From: Prevotellaceae bacterium
GTDB taxonomy: Bacteria; Bacteroidota; Bacteroidia; Bacteroidales; UBA932
Reading direction: 5' to 3'
Assembly: GCA_031257455.1 (NCBI GenBank)
Contig: JAIROQ010000175.1
Location: 1-7,711 of the forward strand
Length of the DNA stretch: 7,711 nucleotides
Part shown: positions 1-7,358 of the stretch, in pieces
Layout: every line of letters starts with the position of its first letter
Numbering within the stretch: position 1 is the stretch's first letter
Position numbers and translations under genes: made by a program
Notes under the pieces: generated by a model
The model's database searches: none
Told to the model about the DNA's origin: nothing
The model's input: only the letters and a program-made list of their open reading frames with translations

Positions 1-64
1 ATCTGTAAATTGTTTTGGCGTAAGCCTGTTAAACTGTGATTTCAGGAAAAATGTTAAAAACTTG

Positions 65-95
65 TTTGTAAATCCAAAATAAAGTAGTATCTTTG
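65..95 (+). promoter_or_regulatory. Bacteroidota-type promoter of the rplM operon
   Basis: TTTG at 65-68 is followed after 19 bases by TATCTTTG at 88-95, a full match to TAnnTTTG. This is the -33/-7 arrangement described for the main sigma factor of Bacteroides. Transcription would start near 100-104, giving a leader of about 40 A-rich bases before the GTG start at 146. The leader has no Shine-Dalgarno sequence. Bases 1-64 upstream hold no gene that I can see, only a weak 3-bp hairpin (GGC/GCC, 17-26). Confidence 0.8.
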
Positions 96-145
96 CAACC
101 CTTTTGAAAAAAGAAACAATAGATACTAATTAAAATATCAAGAAC

Positions 146-598
146 GTGGATACACAAAGTTACAAGACCGTATCAGCGAATGTCGCCACCGTTAATAAAG
201 ACTGGCTGGTTATTGACGCTACAAATCAGGTATTGGGACGTCTTGCTTCGCGCGTGGCATACGTGCTTCGCGGCAAGCATAAAACCAATTTTACGCCTCA
301 TGTGGATTGCGGCGACAATGTTATTGTCATTAATGCTGAAAAAATCCGCCTCACGGGCAAAAAATTGACCGATAAAGTGTACGTCCGTCATACCGGCTAT
401 CCCGGCGGTCAACGCTTCGCAACTCCTAAGGAGTTATTGTCGCGTAAACCGTTTGCAGTAGTAGAGGAAGCCATACGCGGTATGCTTCCGAAAAACCGGC
501 TTGGCGCCGCTTTGTTCCGCAACCTGCATGTGTATGCAGGCGCAGAACATCCGCATCAGGCACAACAACCCAAACCAATTACATTAAATGAAATTTAA
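146..598 (+). CDS. rplM: 50S ribosomal protein L13 (uL13)
   Basis: An early-assembling protein of the large ribosomal subunit that binds 23S rRNA. The 150-residue product is the usual length and contains the conserved core: W20-x-x-IDA, VLGRLAS around 29-35, the segment [16 protein letters not shown] at 52-67, HTGYPGG at 82-88 and the family signature GMLPKNRLG at 112-120. It ends with the [10 protein letters not shown] tail typical of L13. The start is GTG at 146: there is no in-frame ATG before residue 113, and the N-terminus MDTQSYKT matches Bacteroidales L13 proteins as I recall them. It is the first gene of the operon, 50 bases after the promoter -7 box, and is followed after only 6 bases by rpsI, the common L13-S9 pairing. 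No Shine-Dalgarno sequence is seen. Confidence 0.97.
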   Translation: MDTQSYKTVSANVATVNKDWLVIDATNQVLGRLASRVAYVLRGKHKTNFTPHVDCGDNVIVINAEKIRLTGKKLTDKVYVRHTGYPGGQRFATPKELLSRKPFAVVEEAIRGMLPKNRLGAALFRNLHVYAGAEHPHQAQQPKPITLNEI

Positions 599-604
599 CA
601 GCGC

Positions 605-994
605 ATGGAAGTAATCAACGCACTTGGAAGACGAAAATCAGCAATTGCCCGCATTTACGTAAATCCCGGCAAGGGCGCTATTGTGATAAACAATCGCCCG
701 ATGGAACAGTACTTCCCGATGGACACCTTGCAGTACATCGTCAAACAGCCGCTCGAACTGACCGGCACTACCGCTAACTACGACATCAAAGTAAACCTTG
801 ATGGCGGCGGCAGCAAAGGACAGGCAGAAGCGCTCCGTTTGGCGATAGCGCGCGCATTGTGCAAAATCGATAAGGAAGCGCATCGCCCGGTATTAAAGAC
901 CAACGGCCTGCTCACCCGCGACCCGCGCGAGGTGGAACGCAAGAAACCCGGCCGCCCCGGCGCACGCAAACGCTTCCAATTCAGTAAACGGTAA
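605..994 (+). CDS. rpsI: 30S ribosomal protein S9 (uS9)
   Basis: A small-subunit protein whose C-terminal tail reaches the decoding P site. The product has 129 residues, the normal length. It shows the N-terminal ALGRRKSAIARIYVNPGKG motif (residues 6-24), the glycine-rich signature VNLDGGGSKGQAEALRLAIA in the middle, and the basic tail that ends in RKRFQFSKR, whose final KR is nearly universal. The ATG at 605 lies 6 bases after the rplM stop, so the two are almost certainly co-transcribed and probably translationally coupled. No Shine-Dalgarno sequence is seen (the bases before it are TTTAACAGCGC). Oddity: the final codons form one arm of a long inverted repeat with the downstream spacer (see 973-1052). 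Confidence 0.97.
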   Translation: MEVINALGRRKSAIARIYVNPGKGAIVINNRPMEQYFPMDTLQYIVKQPLELTGTTANYDIKVNLDGGGSKGQAEALRLAIARALCKIDKEAHRPVLKTNGLLTRDPREVERKKPGRPGARKRFQFSKR

Positions 995-1052
995 TTTTTC
1001 GCCGTTTACAATGTACGGCAATGGTTGCAAACTTCCTGTCATGAATTGGAAG
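973..1052 (+). repeat. Split 19-bp inverted repeat spanning the rpsI stop codon (possible three-way RNA junction)
   Basis: The arm CTTCCAATTCAGTAAACGG (973-991) ends just before the rpsI TAA. Its reverse complement is present in two perfect pieces: CCGTTTAC (1002-1009) and TGAATTGGAAG (1042-1052), separated by 32 bases (1010-1041). Inside that segment GCAA (1018-1021) can pair with TTGC (1025-1028). As RNA this gives an 11-bp and an 8-bp helix continuous on the 5' side, plus a small third hairpin. The rpsI stop codon sits in the 10-base loop of the 8-bp helix. There is no U-run directly after it, so it is not a standard terminator. Function is unknown. It could be a processing site, an attenuator, or a binding site for S2, S9 or EF-Ts. 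Confidence 0.7.
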
Positions 1053-1220
1053 GTACGGATTCGGCCTGCTGATTTTGCGAAGTTGCCTTGCCGCAGAAAA
1101 TTGTACGGATTAGCCTTGACTGCTACTACCGCATGATTGAAGTAAGAGAAGTGAAGCGTGAAGCAAATAAACGTATTTCTGTTTCACAATAATAAAATTA
1201 AAAACAAAAAAAGAAAAAAC
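995..1220 (+). other. Structured non-coding spacer between rpsI and rpsB
   Basis: This 226-base gap is long for the middle of a ribosomal operon and holds no convincing gene. Besides the split inverted repeat, it has three copies of GTACGG (1013, 1053, 1103). The last two extend to the related GTACGGATTCGGCCT (1053-1067) and GTACGGATTAGCCTT (1103-1117). It also has a perfect tandem GTGAAGC x2 (1151-1164). The second GTGAAGC can pair with GTTTCAC (1181-1187) using one G-U pair. The final 34 bases before the rpsB ATG are very A-rich with no Shine-Dalgarno sequence. The only promoter-like string is TGATTTTG at 1070-1077, a 7/8 match without a TTTG partner, so I expect read-through from the rplM promoter. 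Confidence 0.6.
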
Positions 1221-2015
1221 ATGTCCAGAACAAATTTCCAAGAACTTTTAGATGCAGGCGTTCATTTCGGACACATGAAACGCAAGTGGAATCCTAAAAT
1301 GGCGCCGTATATTTTTATGGAAAAAAACGGTATCCATATTATTGACCTGCACAAAACCGTGCTGAAAATTGATGAGGCTGCCAACGTGATGAGGCAGCTT
1401 GCCCGTAGCGGCCGCAAAATTCTTTTTGTGGCGACCAAGAAACAGGCCAAAGAAATTGTGGCGGAACAAGCCAAAGCGGTAAACATGCCGTATGTAACGG
1501 AACGCTGGCCCGGCGGAATGCTGACCAACTTCCCGACCATTCGCAAGGCGGTAAAGAAAATGAATACCCTCGACAAAATGGTTACAGACGGCACTTTTGA
1601 AACATTGGCAAAACGTGAACGGTTACAGGTAACGCGCCAACGCGCCAAATTGGAAAAGAACTTAGGCTCTATCGCCGACCTGAACCGCTTGCCGGCCGCC
1701 CTTTTCGTGGTGGATGTGCAAAAAGAATCGAATGCCGTGAAAGAAGCCAACCGCTTAAATATACCGGTCATTGCAATGGTGGATACTTGCTGCGACCCGA
1801 CCCCCATTGATTATGTAATCCCGGCAAATGACGATGCGGCGAAATCCATTGCAGTGATTATTTCTACCCTGTGCCGGGCTATCAATGAAGGTTTGCAGGA
1901 AAGCAAAGTAGAAAAAGAAAAAAATGTCAGCGTTCCCGCAGATGAAAATGAAGAAAGCGGCGAAGGAAAGAAAATACGTCCCCGCAGAACGGCTGCGAAG
2001 AAAAAAGAAGAGTAA
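1221..2015 (+). CDS. rpsB: 30S ribosomal protein S2 (uS2)
   Basis: A late-binding small-subunit protein placed between head and body of the 30S particle. It is needed to recruit S1 where S1 is present, and in several bacteria it controls its own operon. The product is 264 residues. The N-terminal signature ELLDAGVHFGH is at 8-18, the RWPGGMLTNF segment at 95-104, and the second S2 signature PVIAMVDTCCDP..DYVIPANDDA at 182-206. The last 35 residues are a charged, low-complexity tail rich in Lys and Glu, beyond the folded core and variable among species. I chose ATG 1221 because MSRTNFQELLDAG is the expected N-terminus. An in-frame GTG at 1158 would add 21 Asn/Lys-rich residues unlike S2. tsf follows after 23 bases, the standard rpsB-tsf pair. 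Confidence 0.97.
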   Translation: MSRTNFQELLDAGVHFGHMKRKWNPKMAPYIFMEKNGIHIIDLHKTVLKIDEAANVMRQLARSGRKILFVATKKQAKEIVAEQAKAVNMPYVTERWPGGMLTNFPTIRKAVKKMNTLDKMVTDGTFETLAKRERLQVTRQRAKLEKNLGSIADLNRLPAALFVVDVQKESNAVKEANRLNIPVIAMVDTCCDPTPIDYVIPANDDAAKSIAVIISTLCRAINEGLQESKVEKEKNVSVPADENEESGEGKKIRPRRTAAKKKEE

Positions 2016-2026
2016 AAACACATATA

Positions 2027-2033
2027 AAAGGAG
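2027..2033 (+). promoter_or_regulatory. Strong Shine-Dalgarno sequence of tsf
   Basis: AAAGGAG lies 5 bases before the ATG of tsf. It is the only clear Shine-Dalgarno match before any gene here. The leaders of rplM, rpsI, rpsB, msrA and guaA have none, and pyrG has at most a weak GGAAAAG. It fixes the tsf start and may raise EF-Ts translation relative to the other genes of the operon. Confidence 0.75.
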
Positions 2034-2038
2034 TATTT

Positions 2039-2875
2039 ATGGAAATTAAAGCACAAGATGTAGCCAAGTTGCGCCAAATGACCGGCGCCGGCATGATGGA
2101 CTGCAAAAACGCATTGGTAGAAGCCAACGGCGATTTTGAACGTGCAAAAGAAATTATCCGCGAAAAAGGCAAGCTGGTGGCCGCCAAACGCGCCGACCGC
2201 GAAACTACCGAAGGCGCGGTGATAGCCAAAATTTCAGCAGACGCAAAGAAAGCGGTATTGGTAGCATTAGGTTGCGAAACCGATTTTGTGGCAGGAAACG
2301 CCGAATTTAAGGCTTTGGCAAATGCTATTGCCGATACGGCATTAGCAGAATTTCCCGCCACCCCAGATGCATTGCATGCCGCCCGAATCGGCGAAACAAC
2401 CGTAGAGGAACTGGTGACACAACAAACCGGGAAGTCGGGCGAAAAACATGTGATTGCTTATTACGGCACACTGGAAGCGCCTTTCATTTCGTCCTATATC
2501 CACATGACCGGGAAAGTAGCTACCATAGTCGGTTTCTCGAAAGCTATCAGCAATGAAACCGGCCGCGAGATAGCCATGCAAATTACCGCAATGAACCCGG
2601 TATCGGTGAGCCGCAGCGATTGCCCGGCAGAGGTTGTCGAAAAAGAATTGACTATTTACCGCGAACAAATCCGCCAGGACCCGAAAATGGCGGACAAGCC
2701 GGCAAATATGATTGAACAGATTGCACAGGGTAAATTGAATAAATTTTTTAAAGAAAGCACCCTCGAAGACCAGACATTTGTGAAGGACGGAAAAATTTCG
2801 GTGGCACAATACTTAAAATCGGCGGACGCCGAAGTGAAAGTAACCGGCTTCCGCCGTTTTTCGTTTAACGACTGA
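2039..2875 (+). CDS. tsf: Translation elongation factor Ts (EF-Ts)
   Basis: The guanine nucleotide exchange factor that recycles EF-Tu-GDP in the cytoplasm during elongation. The product of 278 residues is close to the common 270-290 length. The N-terminal UBA-like domain carries the first family signature LRQMTGAGMMDCKNAL (11-26). It is followed by the TDFV motif (81-84), whose Asp and Phe insert near the Mg site of EF-Tu in known structures, then the core subdomains, including FISSYIHMTGKVATIVGF around 148-165. The C-terminus has the expected DQTFVKDGKISVAQYL segment. It is the last gene of the operon: the TGA at 2873-2875 is followed 16 bases later by an intrinsic terminator. No oddity is seen in the reading frame. 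Confidence 0.97.
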   Translation: MEIKAQDVAKLRQMTGAGMMDCKNALVEANGDFERAKEIIREKGKLVAAKRADRETTEGAVIAKISADAKKAVLVALGCETDFVAGNAEFKALANAIADTALAEFPATPDALHAARIGETTVEELVTQQTGKSGEKHVIAYYGTLEAPFISSYIHMTGKVATIVGFSKAISNETGREIAMQITAMNPVSVSRSDCPAEVVEKELTIYREQIRQDPKMADKPANMIEQIAQGKLNKFFKESTLEDQTFVKDGKISVAQYLKSADAEVKVTGFRRFSFND

Positions 2876-2891
2876 TGTGGCCGGAAAGAAT

Positions 2892-2928
2892 AAAAAGAGG
2901 CTGTCCTTCCGGGACAGCCTCTTTTTTT
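2892..2928 (+). terminator. Intrinsic terminator of the rplM-rpsI-rpsB-tsf operon
   Basis: GAGGCTGTCC (2897-2906) pairs perfectly with GGACAGCCTC (2912-2921) around the loop TTCCG, followed by seven T (2922-2928). AAAAA at 2892-2896 extends the pairing on DNA and means the element could also act weakly on - strand transcripts. It has a textbook shape and position right after tsf. Confidence 0.93.
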
Positions 2929-2985
2929 ATGGTAGCAAATGGAATATTTTTCATGAATTTGTGGGAAAATAAAGCTAAAAGAATT

Positions 2986-3117
2986 ATGCAACCCTACAAG
3001 TTTGACACCTGCATTTCAAAGGATGGCATTATTACCCTTCCTTTGGATTTTTCCCTGTTCGTTCTTTTCTCAAAAAAAGCGCCATTCTTACGTCAGCGAA
3101 TATTCACAACCTACTAA
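2986..3117 (+). pseudogene. Possible remnant of a small Bacteroidota protein (N-terminal part only)
   Basis: A 43-codon frame starts at ATG 2986. Its first 25 residues, MQPYKFDTCISKDGIITLPL then DFSLF, look like the N-terminus of small Bacteroidota proteins that I remember in the form x-YKFxTxISxxGxIxLPxxPxLF, often found near toxin-like genes. The expected continuation (KEVEIIIV or similar) is missing. The frame instead runs into the - strand terminator at 3072-3148 and stops at 3115-3117. TGAATTTG at 2954-2961 is a 7/8 match to a -7 element. It could be a truncated gene, a tiny live gene, or chance. The family resemblance is from memory and unverified. The same frame is open from 2875, but that part is the terminator of tsf and is not coding. 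Confidence 0.3.
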
Positions 3118-3148
3118 AAACACATTTACACTATCGTAAAAATGGCGC
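3072..3148 (-). terminator. Probable intrinsic terminator downstream of msrA
   Basis: Read on the - strand, GCGCCATTTTTACG (from 3148 to 3135) pairs over 14 positions with CGTAAGAATGGCGC (from 3092 to 3079), followed at once by seven T (3078-3072). The one non-Watson-Crick position is a G-U pair on the - strand but an A-C mismatch on the + strand, which argues for the leftward direction. The loop of 42 bases is long for a terminator. It lies 25 bases beyond the msrA stop, where a terminator is expected. Confidence 0.65.
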
Positions 3149-3173
3149 CAGCCACAATATTTTAAAAAATTAT

Positions 3174-3731
3174 CTAACTACATTCTTTTGCTTCTTTTGT
3201 CCCATTTATATCTTCACTGTCTTTAAAGCGTGTAACCCGCACGTGGCAATCAGGCTGCAAACTTTTTTTGTGGTAGTAATCCTGATGATAGTCATCAGCC
3301 GGCCAAAATAGGGGAGCCGGCGTAAGTTGTGTAACTACTTTATATCCGTTATGTGTTAATTCATTTATCAATTGTTCTGCAATTATTTTTTGTTTGAGCG
3401 TGGTATAGAATATTTCCGAACGGTATTGCAGGCCAATGTCCGTACCTTGTCCGTCTGTTTGCGTGGGGTCGTGTATCTCGAAAAACAGGCGCGCCAATGT
3501 TTCAAAGTCTGTTTGTGTCGTATCAAAAATTACGCGCACTGCTTCCGCATGTCCGGTATTTTTTTTGCACACTTCTTCGTATGTAGGCCGGCATTTGCTG
3601 CCACCAATGAAACCAACGGTTGTAGCGGTGACGCCTTTTGCTTTTTGCATATAATATTCTACTCCCCAAAAGCACCCGCCGGCGAAGATGGCCGTTTCAA
3701 AAGTAAAAGCTGTATGATTGTTTGTTGTCAT
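3174..3731 (-). CDS. msrA: Peptide methionine-S-sulfoxide reductase MsrA
   Basis: Repairs oxidised proteins by reducing methionine-S-sulfoxide to methionine, with reducing power usually from thioredoxin. The product has 185 residues, with the catalytic motif GGCFWG at 18-23 (nucleophile Cys20), PTYEEVCKKNTGHAEAV at 49-65, HDPTQTDGQGTDIGLQYRS at 87-105 and the WPADDYHQDYY segment at 143-153. Cys162 and Cys184 are candidates for resolving cysteines; Cys47 and Cys55 are extra. There is no signal peptide, so it should be cytoplasmic. No MsrB domain is fused and no msrB lies next to it. It stands alone between guaA and the leftward terminator, 135 bases from guaA. A -7-like element lies 14 bases before the ATG and there is no Shine-Dalgarno sequence. 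Confidence 0.95.
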   Translation of the reverse strand: MTTNNHTAFTFETAIFAGGCFWGVEYYMQKAKGVTATTVGFIGGSKCRPTYEEVCKKNTGHAEAVRVIFDTTQTDFETLARLFFEIHDPTQTDGQGTDIGLQYRSEIFYTTLKQKIIAEQLINELTHNGYKVVTQLTPAPLFWPADDYHQDYYHKKSLQPDCHVRVTRFKDSEDINGTKEAKECS

Positions 3732-3745
3732 TTGGACAGTCGGAA

Positions 3746-3753
3746 CAAAATTA
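3746..3753 (-). promoter_or_regulatory. Possible -7 promoter element of msrA
   Basis: On the - strand this reads TAATTTTG, a full match to TAnnTTTG, 14 bases before the msrA ATG. No TTTG lies 19-21 bases upstream (the bases there read CACA), so support is partial. If real, the leader is under 10 bases. Confidence 0.4.
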
Positions 3754-3786
3754 AAAGTACTGTTCCTTTCTTTGTGGTTTCTATAT

Positions 3787-3825
3787 TTAAGACCGAAGAA
3801 GCTAACGAAGGTTTATTTGTCTTAA
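3787..3825. repeat. 7-bp inverted repeat between guaA and msrA
   Basis: TTAAGAC (3787-3793) and GTCTTAA (3819-3825) are perfect complements around 25 bases. It lies between the guaA stop and the msrA promoter. It is A/T-rich and lacks a good T-run on the - strand, so it is a poor terminator. It could be an operator or chance. The 135-base gap 3732-3866 holds no gene. Confidence 0.3.
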
Positions 3826-3866
3826 TGGTGCGACAGGGTGAACGGTTCCCGTTTTTTTACGCGGTA

Positions 3867-5396
3867 TTACTCCCACTCAATGGTGGCGGGGGGTTTAGAA
3901 CTGATGTCATAAACAACGCGATTTACACCTTTCACCTTATTGATAATTTCTTTAGATATTTTAGACAGAAAATCGTAGGGCAAATGCGCCCAGTCGGCCG
4001 TCATGCCGTCTGTGGATGTCACAGCGCGCAGGGCAACGGTATATTCATACGTGCGTTCGTCTCCCATTACGCCGACACTTTTTACGGGCAATAAAATCGC
4101 CGCTGCCTGCCATACTTCGCTGTACAGGCCTGCTTCGCGCAGCCCGTCAATAAAGATGGAGTCGGCTTCTTGCAGGATAGCTATCTTTTCTTTGCTTACC
4201 GCGCCCAATATGCGGATGCACAAGCCCGGACCCGGGAAAGGATGACGATGGAGCAGTTCCGGCTTCATACCCAATGCCGCACCCACACGGCGCACTTCAT
4301 CCTTGAAGAGCGAGCGCAAAGGTTCTATAATTTTCAAATGCATCCGTTCCGGCAACCCGCCTACGTTATGGTGCGATTTAATGGTTGCAGACGGCCCGTT
4401 CACCGACACCGATTCAATCACGTCAGGATAAATCGTCCCTTGCGCCAGCCATTGTACGTTTTCGATTTTGTGCGCTTCGCGGTCGAAGGTTTCAATGAAT
4501 ACGCGGCCGACTATTTTCCGTTTTTGTTCGGGGTCTTCCACGCCGGCGAGCGATGACAGGAAGTCATTGCCGGCATCCACGCCGGTAACGTTTAATCCCA
4601 TGTCGCGATAGGATTCCAGCACGGCGGCAAATTCATTTTTGCGCAGCAGTCCGTTGTCCACAAAAATACAGTACAGGTTTTTCCCAATGGCCTTGTGCAG
4701 CAATAGCGCCGCCACAGACGAATCCACGCCGCCGGACAAGCCCAATACTACTTTGCCGCCGCCTGTTTTTTCGGATAGTTTTTTTACCGTGTTTTCAATA
4801 AATGAGCCGGGCGTCCAGTCGCAACGGCAGCGACATATTTCCTTTACGAAGTTTTCCAGTATCCGTTGCCCTTCGGTCGAATGATACACTTCCGGGTGGA
4901 ATTGGAGGCCATAGGTGGGCTCGCCTTCGATGAGGTAGGCGGCATTTTTCACGTCTGCAGTCGAAGCAATGGCTCTGGCTTGCGGCGGCAATGCCGTGAT
5001 GGTATCGCCATGCGACATCCACACCTGCGAGGAGGCAGAAAGGTTTTTGAAAAGGGGAACAGCGGCGTCCGTCACGGATAGCTGCGCCCTGCCGTATTCA
5101 CGCGTGTTCGAGGGCTGCACTTCGCCGCCGGAATGCTGCGCCAGATATTGCGCCCCATAACATACGCCCAAGAGCGGAAGTTTTCCTTTGACGGGTTGCA
5201 AATCAATTCCCGGCGCGCCGGCATCCCGTACGGAATAAGGGCTGCCCGACAGGATAATGCCTTTCACGCTCGCGTCCGGAGCGGGCATTTTGTTATAGGG
5301 GTAAATTTCACAATACACATTCAACTCGCGCAACCGCCGCCCTATAAGCTGCGTATATTGCGAACCGAAATCGAGAATAAGTATTTTTTCTTGCAT
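3867..5396 (-). CDS. guaA: GMP synthase (glutamine-hydrolysing)
   Basis: Converts XMP, ATP and glutamine to GMP, the last step of de novo guanine nucleotide synthesis, in the cytoplasm. The 509-residue product has the normal order. First is a class I glutamine amidotransferase domain (about 1-190) with nucleophile Cys79 in GVCYGAQ and the partners His167 and Glu169 in QFHPEV. Next is an ATP-pyrophosphatase domain with the P-loop LSGGVDSS (220-227). Last is the dimerisation domain with [10 protein letters not shown] (383-392) and the conserved end [11 protein letters not shown]. All key residues are present. The ATG gives the usual [15 protein letters not shown] start. The gene lies 50 bases after pyrG with no good promoter between, so co-transcription is likely. 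No clear terminator follows it on the - strand. Confidence 0.97.
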   Translation of the reverse strand: MQEKILILDFGSQYTQLIGRRLRELNVYCEIYPYNKMPAPDASVKGIILSGSPYSVRDAGAPGIDLQPVKGKLPLLGVCYGAQYLAQHSGGEVQPSNTREYGRAQLSVTDAAVPLFKNLSASSQVWMSHGDTITALPPQARAIASTADVKNAAYLIEGEPTYGLQFHPEVYHSTEGQRILENFVKEICRCRCDWTPGSFIENTVKKLSEKTGGGKVVLGLSGGVDSSVAALLLHKAIGKNLYCIFVDNGLLRKNEFAAVLESYRDMGLNVTGVDAGNDFLSSLAGVEDPEQKRKIVGRVFIETFDREAHKIENVQWLAQGTIYPDVIESVSVNGPSATIKSHHNVGGLPERMHLKIIEPLRSLFKDEVRRVGAALGMKPELLHRHPFPGPGLCIRILGAVSKEKIAILQEADSIFIDGLREAGLYSEVWQAAAILLPVKSVGVMGDERTYEYTVALRAVTSTDGMTADWAHLPYDFLSKISKEIINKVKGVNRVVYDISSKPPATIEWE

Positions 5397-5429
5397 GTAA
5401 TTTTCGTGTGTTAATTAGCAAACTGTTTT

Positions 5430-7146
<1,717 letters not shown>

Positions 7147-7217
7147 ATTGGGCTGACGCGCCAATACGATTTACAGATTGGGCTTGCGCCAATTTAAAGA
7201 TTTAAGCTGACGCGCCA
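7147..7217. repeat. Repeated small palindromes with GCTGACGCGCCA core
   Basis: GCTGACGCGCCA occurs exactly at 7152-7163 and 7206-7217. A shorter relative, GCTTGCGCCA, is at 7182-7191. The first two copies are flanked by ATTGG and CCAAT (7147-7151 with 7161-7165, and 7177-7181 with 7189-7193), giving two near-identical small hairpins. The third is flanked as GCTG/CAGC. They fill the middle of the 137-bp inverted-repeat unit. Confidence 0.7.
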
Positions 7218-7244
7218 GCAACACTCCATTCTCCATTCAATAAG

Positions 7245-7281
7245 GTTGCGCGATGAAAGCCTATGCGGGACACGGCGCAAC
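7245..7281. repeat. 7-bp inverted repeat GTTGCGC/GCGCAAC
   Basis: GTTGCGC (7245-7251) is a perfect complement of GCGCAAC (7275-7281) across 23 bases. It lies between the pyrG-side repeats and the end of the cysteine-rich gene. On the - strand it comes after that gene, as does a weaker CGTTT/AAACG hairpin at 7290-7304. Neither has a clear T-run, so a terminator role is doubtful. Confidence 0.4.
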
Positions 7282-7358
7282 AAAGACGGCGTTTGGTAAA
7301 AACGTCCTAAATTATACACCTATCTTCAGTCAATCTTTAATACATTTATCTGGAATTT

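Noticed and set aside
1070..1077. TGATTTTG as a promoter for rpsB-tsf
   Set aside because: One mismatch in the TA dinucleotide and no TTTG 19-21 bases upstream; read-through from the rplM promoter is simpler.
1158..1220. Upstream in-frame GTG start for rpsB adding 21 residues
   Set aside because: The added residues are an Asn/Lys-rich translation of an A-rich leader, and the standard S2 N-terminus starts at ATG 1221.
2875..2985. Longer frame running from the tsf stop into the 2986 remnant
   Set aside because: It passes through the tsf terminator hairpin and T-run; only the part from ATG 2986 has any protein-like pattern.
3372..4094. Long + strand frames opposite msrA and guaA
   Set aside because: They are shadows of clearly conserved genes on the - strand and have no recognisable domains.
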